Source of the DNA: Reclinomonas americana ATCC 50394 | Lineage: Eukaryota > Jakobida > Jakobea > Jakobida | DNA: 48,502 nt | Direction of reading: 5' to 3' | Assembly (NCBI GenBank): GCA_048213135.1 | Contig: PS015240.1 | Coordinates: 1-48,502, forward strand | Shown: in pieces, positions 33,264 to 41,836 of the stretch | Position numbering within the stretch: the first letter of the stretch is position 1 | Layout: the number at the start of each line of letters is the position of its first letter | Translations under genes and position numbers: made by a program | The notes under the pieces: generated by a model | The model's database searches: none | Seen by the model: the letters and a program-made list of their open reading frames with translations, nothing else | Told to the model about the DNA's origin: nothing

Positions 33264-34411
33264 ATGACCTCGTCTCCCCTCTCTCTCCTGTGCATGCGTG
33301 TCTGGGAGCACCGTGCCGCCGTGTCGTCTGTCGCCGTCACCGTTGATGGCCAGTATGTTGTGAGCGGTTGTGTGGACAAGACAGTGCGTGTGTGGTCGCT
33401 GGCGAGTGGAAAAGAGGTGCGACAGTTGAAGGGACACGCCGATTCCGTGTTCTCTGTCGCCGTTACTCCGGATGGTCAGCACATTGTGAGTGGAGCTGAT
33501 GACGGTGACAAAACAGTGCGTGTGTGGTCGACGAAGAGTGGAGAGGAAGTGCGACGATTGGAGGGACACACCGGAGCAGTGATGTCTGTCGCCGTCTCTC
33601 CCGACAGCCAGCGCATTGTGAGCGGAAGCCGTGACAAGACAGTGCGTGTGTGGTCGTTGGCGAGCGGAGAAGAGTTNNNNNNNNNNNNNNNNNNNNNNNN
33701 NNNNNNGCGACGACTGGAGGGTCACACTGAAATGGTGAGGTCTGTTGTCGTTACTCCTGATGGTCAGCACGTTGTGAGTGGAGGCGGTGCCGACAAGTCA
33801 GTGCGTGTGTGGTCACTGGTGAGCGGTGAAGAGGTGCGACGGCTGGAGGGCCACACTGGTTCGGTGATCTGTGCCACTGTCACTCCCGATGGTCAGTTCG
33901 TTGTGAGTGGCGGTTTCGACCTGAGTATGCGCGTGTGGTCACTGGCGAGCGGCGAGGAGGTGCGCCGGTTGGAGGGACACGAGGCAGGNNNNNNNNNNNN
34001 NNNNNNNNAGTACTGTCTGTCGCCCTCACTGCTGATGGTGAGCGCATTGTCAGTGGGGGCGATGACAACACCGTGCGAGTGTGGTCAATGGCGAGCGGCG
34101 AAGAAGTTCGACGGGTGGAAGAGCATGCGTGGGGGGTGTGGTCTGTTGTCATCACTCCCGACGGGCAACACATTGTGAGTGGCAGTGAGGACGAGACAGT
34201 GCGGGTGTGGTCAACGCCGTGCGGCCTTGCTCGACAGGAGCTCGACTGTTGTCGCTCGGCCATGCAGTCGGTGCAGGAGATGCAGCCGGAGGACGAAGAG
34301 GAGGCAGGTGATCCGCGCTGTCTTGTGGAGATTGTCTTGCGCTGCTTTCTGGTCGAGGATGCCGCAGTCATTCTTCATCGGTGCTCTGTCGATGGCAGTC
34401 TGCGATTGTAG
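33264..34411 (+). CDS. WD40 array gene J, with two placeholder gaps
   Basis: Starts MTSSPLSLLCMRVWEHRAAV. Gaps of 30 N (33677-33706) and 20 N (33989-34008) interrupt it; the frame shifts across the second. Because such gaps are of arbitrary length, this is more likely an assembly effect than a mutation. Two blades carry small insertions (SGADDGDKTVRVWS, SGGGADKSVRVWS). The tail is acidic (PEDEEEAGDP), then RCLVEIVLRCFLVEDAAV, ending DGSLRL, very close to gene K. Confidence 0.75.
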
Positions 34412-34676
34412 GAGAAGCGGCGACAGAAGCGGCGTCGTGTTGCAAAGGAGTGTCTCTTTCTCGTGTGTTTCTTGTGTATTTGCTAATCTTGATGCAACTA
34501 TACTGCGTTCTCTGTTAATTGCTGGTTCATGTAGTCTTTGTCTTTTCTCTTCTGTGTAGTAAACGCGAGTGCTGAAGGTAGTGGAAGTAAATCAAATATT
34601 GGTCCTCGGTGCTGAGGACACGGAAATCTAACACGACGACCGGCGGTGCGCGCAAACACACCCGCCCTTTCCCAAC

Positions 34677-35777
34677 ATGACCTCATCGCCTCCGTCTCTC
34701 TCGTGCAAGTGCTTCCAGGGACACACTGGCCATGTGCTCTGTGTTACCGTCACTCCCAATAGTCAGCACGTGGTGAGTGGCAGTGCGGACAGCTCTGTGC
34801 GGGTGTGGTCGCTGGCGACTCGGGAGGAGGTGCAGCAGTTCGAGGGACACACTGGCGTCGTGTGGTGTGTCACCGTCACTCCCGACGGTCAGCACATTGT
34901 GAGTGGAGACAGCGACAATATGATCCGAGTGTGGTCGCTGGCGAGTGGTAATGAGGTGCAACAACTGCACGGTCACACTGGTCCGGTGGACTCAGTTGCC
35001 GTCGTTCCCGATGGTCAACACGTCGTGAGTGGGAGTACTGACAGAACCGCGCGCGTGTGGTCATTGGTGAGTGGTGCACAATTGCGGCGATTAGAGGGAC
35101 ACACTGAAGGGGTGTCTTCCGTCGCCATTGCTCCCGATGGGAAACACGTTGTGAGCGGGGGTGATGACAACATTGTGCGTGTGTGGTCATTGGCGACTGG
35201 AGAGGAAGTGCGCCGATTCGAGGGACACACGTTTTGCGCATGTTCTGTCGCATTCACTCCCGATGGTCAGTTCGTGGTGAGTGGTGGCGACCGAACTGTG
35301 CGCGTGTGGTCGCTGGCGAGCGGCGAGGAAGTGCGACGGTTTGAGAGCCACACGGCAGGAGTACTGACTGTCGCCGTCACTCCCGACGGTCAGCACGTTG
35401 TTAGCGGAAGTGGTGACAAAACAGTACGAGTTTGGTCATTGGTGAGTGGCAAGGAGGTGCGACGACTGGTGGAGCACGCATACGAGGTGCGATCTGTTGC
35501 AGTGACTCCCGACGGTCAGCACATTTTGTGTTGTGGCTTCTCCTTTGTCAGCGACTGGCCGATTCGCATATGGTCAACACCGTGCGGCCTCGCTCGACAG
35601 GAGCTCGACCGCGCTCGTGCGGCCATGCAGTCGGTGCAGGAGATGCAGCCGGAGGACGAGGAAGAGGAGGCAGGTGATCCGCGCTGTCTGGTGGAGATCG
35701 TCTTGCGCTGCTTTCTGGTCGAGGATGCCGCAGTCATTCTTCATCGGTGTTTCGCTGATGGCAGTCTGCGACTGTAA
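34677..35777 (+). CDS. WD40 array gene K
   Basis: A 366-residue intronless protein starting MTSSPPSLSCKCFQGHTGHV. Seven blades. The last is extended and divergent (HILCCGFSFVSDWPIRIWST), and blade 6 has SHT in place of GHT. The C-terminal segment from RQELDRAR onward is nearly identical to gene J, including PEDEEEE and RCLVEIVLRCFLVEDAAV, and it ends DGSLRL. The upstream inverted repeat has perfect 6-bp arms (34602-34619). Confidence 0.87.
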   Translation: MTSSPPSLSCKCFQGHTGHVLCVTVTPNSQHVVSGSADSSVRVWSLATREEVQQFEGHTGVVWCVTVTPDGQHIVSGDSDNMIRVWSLASGNEVQQLHGHTGPVDSVAVVPDGQHVVSGSTDRTARVWSLVSGAQLRRLEGHTEGVSSVAIAPDGKHVVSGGDDNIVRVWSLATGEEVRRFEGHTFCACSVAFTPDGQFVVSGGDRTVRVWSLASGEEVRRFESHTAGVLTVAVTPDGQHVVSGSGDKTVRVWSLVSGKEVRRLVEHAYEVRSVAVTPDGQHILCCGFSFVSDWPIRIWSTPCGLARQELDRARAAMQSVQEMQPEDEEEEAGDPRCLVEIVLRCFLVEDAAVILHRCFADGSLRL

Positions 35778-35995
35778 ACGTCTCTCTCTCTCTCATTTAT
35801 TGATTGTTTGCTTATTATCTCTGCATTTCGCGAGTCTGTGAATCCTATTGCCGTTGTTGATCCTTCGTTGTCTCTTCCCCTCCTGCACAACAAAGTAAAC
35901 GTGCGTGCTGAAGGCAGTCGCATCATGGAAAAATGTCCCCTTCGCCGAGGACACGCTTTGCTGTTTTGTTCCTTTCTTCTCCCCACGCCAGCATC

Positions 35996-37081
35996 ATGTC
36001 TTCCGCGCATCCCTCCCTCCCATGCACACGCACACTCCGTCACGCCAGTGCCGTCGTCGGTATCGCCGTCACTCCCGACGGCCGTCACGTGGTCAGCACC
36101 AACAAAGACACGACAGTGCGCTTGTGGTCCATGGAGAGTGGGGAGCAAGTGTTGTGCTTGGAGGGACACACGAACACGCCGTTCACTGTCGCCGTCACTC
36201 CCGATGGTCAGCATGCTGTGAGTGGGAGTCTCGATTTCACAATGCGTGTGTGGTCGCTGGCGAGTGGTGAGGAGGTATACGAATTGCAGGATGAGCATTC
36301 GCATGCTGTGTTGTCGGTCGCCATCACTCCCGATGGCCAGTACGTGCTGAGTGGGAGCACAGATGGCGCCATGCACGTGTGGTCACTGGTAACTGGGGAG
36401 CTGACGCGAATCATTACCGGGCACGCTGGGTGGGTGTGGTCTGTTGCCATCACTCCCGATGGTCAACACGTTGTGAGTGGGAGTGCGGATAAAACGGTAC
36501 GTGTGTGGTCGTTGGTGAGTGGCGAGGAAATGCGGCGGCTAAAGAGACACTCTGGTCCGGTGCTCTGCGTTACTGTCACTCCCGACGGACAGCGTGTTGT
36601 GAGTGGCGGTTATGACCACACTGTGCGCGTGTGGTCGCTGGCGAGCGGAGAGGAAGTGCGACGGTTGGAGGGACACACTGCTCCGGTGTGGTGTGTCGCT
36701 GTCACCGCCGATGGTCAGCACGTTGTGAGTGGGAGTCAAGACACCACCGTGCGAGTGTGGTCGCTGGCGAGTGGCGAAGAAGTGCGACGAATGGAAGGCC
36801 ACACTAACGCTGTGCGGTCGGTCGTCGTCGCTCCCGGCGGGCAGCACATCATGAGTGGCAGTGAGGACGAGACTGTGCGGGTGTGGTCGACGCCGTGTGG
36901 AGTCGCTCGACAGGAGCTCGACCTCGCTCGAAAGGCTATGCAGTCGGTGCAGGAGATGCAGCCGGAGGACGAAAAGGAGGAAGGACTGGATCGGCGCTGC
37001 CTGGTGGAGATCGTCCTTCGCTGCTTCCTGGTCGAGGATGCCGCAGTCGTTCTTCATCGGGGTTTCACTGATGGCTTGTAG
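35996..37081 (+). CDS. WD40 array gene L, truncated C-terminus
   Basis: A 361-residue intronless protein starting MSSAHPSLPCTRTLRHASAV at 35996. It pairs with gene I through the shared blade 1 (NKDTTVRLWSMESGEQVLCL) and blade 3 features. The tail reads DRRCLVEIVLRCFLVEDAAV then VLHRGFTDGL and stops, so it lacks the final LRL/LGL found in nearly all others. It is convergent with actin, 143 bp away. Confidence 0.86.
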   Translation: MSSAHPSLPCTRTLRHASAVVGIAVTPDGRHVVSTNKDTTVRLWSMESGEQVLCLEGHTNTPFTVAVTPDGQHAVSGSLDFTMRVWSLASGEEVYELQDEHSHAVLSVAITPDGQYVLSGSTDGAMHVWSLVTGELTRIITGHAGWVWSVAITPDGQHVVSGSADKTVRVWSLVSGEEMRRLKRHSGPVLCVTVTPDGQRVVSGGYDHTVRVWSLASGEEVRRLEGHTAPVWCVAVTADGQHVVSGSQDTTVRVWSLASGEEVRRMEGHTNAVRSVVVAPGGQHIMSGSEDETVRVWSTPCGVARQELDLARKAMQSVQEMQPEDEKEEGLDRRCLVEIVLRCFLVEDAAVVLHRGFTDGL

Positions 37082-37224
37082 GTCTCTCTCTCAAGCTACC
37101 AGTTAGAATCTTTTTCCTCACTCACTGTCCGCTTTTTAGATAAGCCTGCTGATGAAATATGCTCCACCACATTAGCAACACTGTACACGTTTCACTGCTG
37201 TTGTGGGAGCTTCTCTCTCTTCGC

Positions 37225-38842
37225 TCAGAAGCACTTGCGGTGCACAATGCCCGCTCCTGCCTCCTCGTACTCGGCCTTGGTCACCCACATGGTCTCGAAC
37301 GACGCCAGCGACGAGAGAATTGAGCCGCCAATCCACACCGAGTACTTGCGCTCCGCGGGCGCCACCAGCTTGACGTTCATGGCGGCCGGTGTGCGGAGGC
37401 GGAGCTCCTTTTGTAGCCGATCGGCAATGCCACCGAGCATGGTGGTGCCGCCCGACAGCACCACGTTGCTGTACAGGTCCTTGCGGATGTCAATGTCGCA
37501 GCGCTGGATCGAGTCGAACGTCATGGCATCGATGCCGTCGTGCTCCATGCCAACCAGCGACGGATTGAACAGCACCTCCGGGCAGCGGAAGCGCTCCGAC
37601 CCAATGGTGATGATGCGGCCGTCCGGCAGCTCATACGTCTTCTCGCACGCCGACGACTCGCTGGCGCTCTTCAACTCGGCGTCATAGTCGAGTGCGACGT
37701 ACGCCAGCTTCTCCTTGATGTCACGCACAATCTCGCGCTCGGCCGACGACACAAAGTTGTGACCACGCTCGGTCAGAATCTGCACGCACGCACGCATGCC
37801 GGTGGTGAGTACCAGACAGACACACGCGCACACCCTCTCCTCCCACCCGCTCTCACCTTGGCCATGTAGTCGGTGAGGTCGCGGCCCGCCAGCAACACCT
37901 TCTGAATGGCGTGCGGCAGCGCGTAGCCCTCGTAGATCGGCACGCAGTGCGTCACACCGTCGCCCGAGTCGACCACAATACCCGTGGTGCGGCCCGACGA
38001 GTACAATGACAGCACGGCCTGGATCTGCACGTGCATCGCCCGCACGTTGAACGTCTCAAACATGATGCTGGTCACTGCGTGTGGTGGAAGGGGAGTGTGT
38101 GTCAGCACCGCGGGCGAGAGATCTTCACGACTGGGTGGGAAAACGCAACTTTTCTCGCGGTTGATCTTCGGGTTCAGCGGGGCCTCGGTGAGCAGCACGC
38201 GGTGCTCCTCGGGCGCCACACGCAGCTCGTTGTAGAAGGTGTGGTGCCAGATCTTCTCCATGTCGTCCCAGTTGGTCACTACGCTGCAAGTCAGGAACAC
38301 GCGCTCACGTCGCCCGTTTCACCCGCACTCACCAATGCCATGCTCGATGGGGTACTGCAGCGCGAGGACACCTCGCTTGGCCTGCGCCTCGTCGCCCACG
38401 AACAAATCCTTGCCACTGCCACCAATGATAACGCTCTGGTGGCGCGGTCTGTTCGGAAAAAATGAGTGGGAGGGAAGTGGGAAGGAGAGGGAGGGAGCGG
38501 ACTCACCGGCCGACGATTGACGGGAACACGGCGCGTGGAGCATCCTCACCACCGTAGCCAGCCTGTACACCGACACGAGATGGATGAGTGAGCGAGTGAA
38601 GAGACAGAGAGAGGGGAGAAGAGTGGACACTCGTACCTTGCACATGCCTGCACAGAGGGAAGGAGAAAAATGGAGAGAGTGAGAAGAGAGGGAGCGCAGG
38701 GGGAGCTGCTGCAACTGTGAAACACACACACCAGAGCCATTGTCGACTGCGCGAGGCACACACACAGTGAGACAAGTGATCATGAGACAAGTTGGAGAGA
38801 GAGCGATTTTGCGCAACTGACGAGAGCCGGAACGTCACTCAT
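37225..38842 (-). CDS. Actin, eight exons, divergent sequence
   Basis: Exons 38842-38818 (25 nt), 38746-38732 (15), 38647-38637 (11), 38562-38507 (56), 38448-38333 (116), 38278-38150 (129), 38074-37857 (218) and 37779-37225 (555) sum to 1125 nt, or 374 residues, the expected actin length. Diagnostic stretches are [88 protein letters not shown] and [20 protein letters not shown], ending VHRKCF. Actin forms the microfilament cytoskeleton and binds ATP through the DNGSG and DSGDG loops. The DNase-I-loop region is divergent ([17 protein letters not shown]), and EVLFNPS and [16 protein letters not shown] are conserved. Two introns start with GTTGCG. Exons 2 and 3 are micro-exons. Confidence 0.95.
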
Positions 38843-39309
38843 GATGTTGTTGATGTTGTTGAAGGTTGCCTTTGCGTTCAAAGTTGGAGGAAAAGTTGAG
38901 GTTGAGAGTGGCGGGCATCCGCCGTGCTTTTATAACCCATTGGCGTGTCTGGCGGGGCGGACAAGGAGGGCCCTCTGCTTTTTCCGGCTGACAGCGGCGT
39001 ACCTTATATGGCAGTTATATTTAAGCGTTGATGAAGAACAATCACATCACACGCAAGTGTAAGTGCGCACGAGAGAGAGTGAGAATGAGAAAGGTGGTGA
39101 TCATGACAAGATTTGTCAGGTTGTCGTATTTCCTTTGTCAAGGGCCTGTCAAGGTGATTGTCATGGCGGCCGTGAGACCGAGGAATCTCGACAGCGAGGG
39201 GCGTCGAGACGCATGAATCGCATGCATCCCGTCGTTTGTCGCGCACACACGAATCTTCCGTCGTCCACAAATTCATCTCATTTTTTAAAACCACTTTACA
39301 GAGAAAACC
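38843..39309. promoter_or_regulatory. Divergent promoter region actin / Gln-rich gene 1
   Basis: No reading frame is supportable. Includes CTTTTATAACCC (38928-38939), a TATA-like sequence, and CTTATATGGCAG (39003-39014), which resembles a CArG/SRF-type CC(A/T)6GG core only loosely. Both assignments are tentative. Confidence 0.35.
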
Positions 39310-39702
39310 ATGTCGAGCACACGCCAGAACCTCGGCCAGCAACAGCAGCAGCAGCCGTTGCAGCAGCCGTTGCAAACGGGCACCGGCTGCCCCGTGATCA
39401 GCCAGGTCGGACAGAGCACCGTGCTGGAGAAGACGGAGCAGCCGGTGATGTTCGAGAAGACGGTGCAGCAGCCGATGGTAATCGAGCAAAAGGTGCAGCA
39501 GCCGGCGGTAATCGAGACGCAGACGAAGCTGCAGCAGCAGCAGCCGATTGTTACAGAGGCCGTTCGCAACATTGGCAATGTTCTCGAGCAGCCCGTGCAA
39601 GTCCTGCAGGGTCAGGCGACAACTTGCGTGCCGGGCACTCAGGTGCCGCAGCAGACGCAGCTCGGCGGCACCTCGTCGCTGCGTCAGTCGGAGCGCATGT
39701 AG
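39310..39702 (+). CDS. Gln-rich repeat protein 1, intronless
   Basis: 130 residues starting MSSTRQNLGQQQQQQPLQQP. The body is a repeating pattern of about 12 residues: VLEKTEQPVMF, EKTVQQPMVIE, QKVQQPAVIE, then LEQPVQVLQGQ. It lacks the C-terminal His-rich segment of its two paralogues. The alternating Val/Ile-Glu-Lys-Thr-Gln-Gln-Pro pattern loosely recalls Pro/Val/Glu/Lys repeats of structural proteins such as alveolins or articulins, and fungal LEA-like proteins; this is a compositional likeness only. No catalytic motif is seen. Confidence 0.75.
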   Translation: MSSTRQNLGQQQQQQPLQQPLQTGTGCPVISQVGQSTVLEKTEQPVMFEKTVQQPMVIEQKVQQPAVIETQTKLQQQQPIVTEAVRNIGNVLEQPVQVLQGQATTCVPGTQVPQQTQLGGTSSLRQSERM

Positions 39703-40080
39703 GAGCGAGAAAGAGTACAACGTAGAGTGCTGATAAGATCGTAAAATGAACGCAATGCACGCCGTTATCGTCACCGTCGAAGAGAGGAGCTGAAGCGCCT
39801 CCCAAAGGAACAATGTGGCATCACCGAAACCGTTCACTCAAGAGATGCGCTGCCTTGCATACAACAAGCCTCGTGGTTCATCGCACTTCAAGCTGCAGGC
39901 CTTCCCCCAAAGCCCACGCCTTACCTCAATGCAACTCACCCACCTCATCCTCCTCCAACTCCCCTCCGATACTCGATGCCACCGTCGCGACATGTGAATC
40001 CAGAATCCTCTCTCACCTGGCGATCTTCAGTCTCTTCAACCGTCCTTCATTTTCGCACAACTTGAGCACACACCGTCGCC
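39703..40080. other. Intergenic region between Gln-rich genes 1 and 2
   Basis: No coding region or repeat is supportable. It should hold the 3' end of gene 1 and the promoter of gene 2. Confidence 0.5.
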
Positions 40081-40092
40081 ATGTCCTTCAAT

Positions 40093-40127
<35 letters not shown>

Positions 40128-40773
40128 GGGCTCCACATACTCGACTGGCTATGGCCAGCAGCAGCAGGTGCAGGTGCCAGTGCAGCAACAATTCACGACG
40201 GAACAAGTCGTGGGCGTCCAACAGCAGCCGCTCATCATGGAAAAGACAATGCAGCAGCCGGCTGTCCTCGAGCGTACGATCCAGCAGCCGGGCACGCTGT
40301 CAACCGAGCGCACCGTGTACGCACAGCAGCCGCAAGTGATTCAGTCGGCGCAGTTTGTCGGTGCGCCGCTGGAGCAGCCCACGCGCATCCTGCAAGGCGA
40401 CGTGCAGTCAGTCCCCATCCAGCAACAGCAGCAGCAGGAGGCCTGGCAGCAACAGACCTGGCAGCAGCAGCAGCCACTGCAGCAGCCGATATCGGCGACG
40501 TCCGGGGTCGGCGATGCCGTGCGTGCCACGACATTCGACGCTCAGCTGGCGCTGGAGGCCGCAGACCCGACCAAGGCCTTCCCCGGCAGCGGTCTCAACG
40601 TCACCACTCCGTTCACATACGAGGAGCGCTCCCATCTGCTGGTCGGGGAGCGGGCCCCAACGGGCACCACCACCGGCACCAAGACGACCGAGGAGCGTCA
40701 TCATCACCACCACAAGCACGACAAGAGCAAGAAGAAGTCGGACAGCGACGTGCGTGCTGAGCCGACAGTGTGA
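40081..40773 (+). CDS. Gln-rich repeat protein 2 with His-rich tail, intronless
   Basis: 230 residues: MSFN, then a long CAG-coded Gln run, a repeat core (EQVVGVQQQPLIMEKTMQQP, AVLERTIQQPGTLSTERTVY, QPQVIQSAQFVG, EQPTRILQGD), a second Gln-rich stretch, and a unique segment ALEAADPTKAFPGSGLNVTT. The tail is EERHHHHHKHDKSKKKSD. The core aligns residue for residue with protein 3, and the tail is of the same type. His/Lys-rich tails can bind metal or acidic surfaces (inference). The function is unknown. Confidence 0.78.
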
Positions 40774-40989
40774 GGTGCGAGAGTGAGAGGGTGAAGGAGA
40801 GAGAGGTAGTGGTGGACAAAACGTGCATGCAAGTACAAGTTGATGATTCCTGCCGAATACCGCTGCGAATACTGCTGATTCTTTTCGGTCGTCTCGACAC
40901 TGGAATCAAGAATGCTCGGGCAGCAGCGACTTGCTCGACCAAGCGTACGCAGATTCCAAACCTGTAGTCCACCCGAGAGAGAGCACAAT

Positions 40990-41679
40990 ATGTCCTTCAA
41001 CCAGCCACAACAGCAGTGGTCAGGTGCTTCTGGCTTCCAGCAGCAGCAGGGCTTCCAGCAGCAGCAGGGCTTCCAGCAGCAGGGGCAGCAGCAGTTCGCT
41101 CAGGAGCAAGTTGTCGGCATTCAGCAGCAGCCAATGATGGTTGAGAAAACCATGCAGCAGCCGGCGGTGCTGGAGCAGACCGTGCGGCAGCCGGGTACGA
41201 TCACCACGGAACGCACCCTGCATCTTCAGCAGCCGCAGGTTTTCCAGTCGGCGCAGATCGTCGGTGCCGAACAGGAGCAGCCCACTCGCTTCTACCAGGG
41301 CGAGGAGCGCTCCATTCCCATCCAGCAGGGCACCGGCCTGCAAGAGCAACAAGTGTGGCAGCAGCAGCAACTTCAGCAGCAACAGCAAATTCAGCAGGAG
41401 CAACTGTGGCAGCAGCAGGCTCTCGAGCAGCAACAACTCGAGCAGCAGCAGTTCCACCAGCAAAAGTTCCAACAGCAGCAGCAGCAGCAGCAGCTTGGAG
41501 CTCAGGTTGGCAACCAGACGACCGGCATCCGAGAGTCGCGCATTGAGAAAGAGGAGGAGCACCATCACCACCATGGCCACAAGCACGACAAGGACGACAA
41601 CAGTGGCAAGAAGAAGAAGAAGATCACGGACGAGGAGAGGGCGATTGCTGCCGCGCGTGCATCGCCCATCAAGAAGTAG
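40990..41679 (+). CDS. Gln-rich repeat protein 3 with His-rich tail, intronless
   Basis: 229 residues; the start MSFNQPQQQWSGASGFQQQ matches that of protein 2 and is preferred to an ATG 78 nt upstream. Three GFQQQQ repeats lead to the same core as protein 2 (EQVVGIQQQPMMVEKTMQQP, AVLEQTVRQPGTITTERTLH, EQPTRFYQGE), a Gln/Leu-rich coiled-coil-like stretch and a tail EEEHHHHHGHKHDKDDNSGK. An AATAAA at 41762-41767, 83 nt after the stop, is a credible polyadenylation signal. The neighbouring kinase gene ends only 157 bp from the stop, on the other strand. Confidence 0.78.
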   Translation: MSFNQPQQQWSGASGFQQQQGFQQQQGFQQQGQQQFAQEQVVGIQQQPMMVEKTMQQPAVLEQTVRQPGTITTERTLHLQQPQVFQSAQIVGAEQEQPTRFYQGEERSIPIQQGTGLQEQQVWQQQQLQQQQQIQQEQLWQQQALEQQQLEQQQFHQQKFQQQQQQQQLGAQVGNQTTGIRESRIEKEEEHHHHHGHKHDKDDNSGKKKKKITDEERAIAAARASPIKK

Positions 41680-41836
41680 TGTTCTCAAGCAGACAGAGAG
41701 AGAGAGAGAGAGAGAGAAAGTGGTGTACAGCAGCTGGTGCCAGGTGCAAAAAAGAGCAATGAATAAAATGCAGACGTGGCACACTCACGGTCAGTAACTC
41801 ATTCTTCTAAACCCTCTCCGGTCGTCACTTCACTCA

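Larger units (their letters stand above)
33130..35952 (+). promoter_or_regulatory. Two-part upstream element of WD40 genes J, K and L
   Basis: The 18-nt inverted repeats lie at 33179-33196, 34602-34619 and 35935-35952. Each is preceded by about 25-30 bp by a second conserved block, AGTAAACG, a few bases, then GCTGAAGGYAG (near 33129, 34559 and 35893). Between them J and K share GTGGAAGT.AATCAAAT.TTG. The order and spacing suggest a compound promoter. GAGTAAAC also occurs on the coding strand upstream of gene G (near 16737). Confidence 0.7.

Noticed and set aside
39004-39837. Long Leu/His-rich reading frame on the minus strand opposite Gln-rich gene 1
   Set aside because: It is the antisense of CAG/CTG-rich coding sequence; the plus frame has paralogues and a sensible start, the minus frame has neither.
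41020-41784. Long Leu-rich minus-strand frame opposite Gln-rich gene 3
   Set aside because: Same antisense effect of CAG repeats; polyleucine with no domain.
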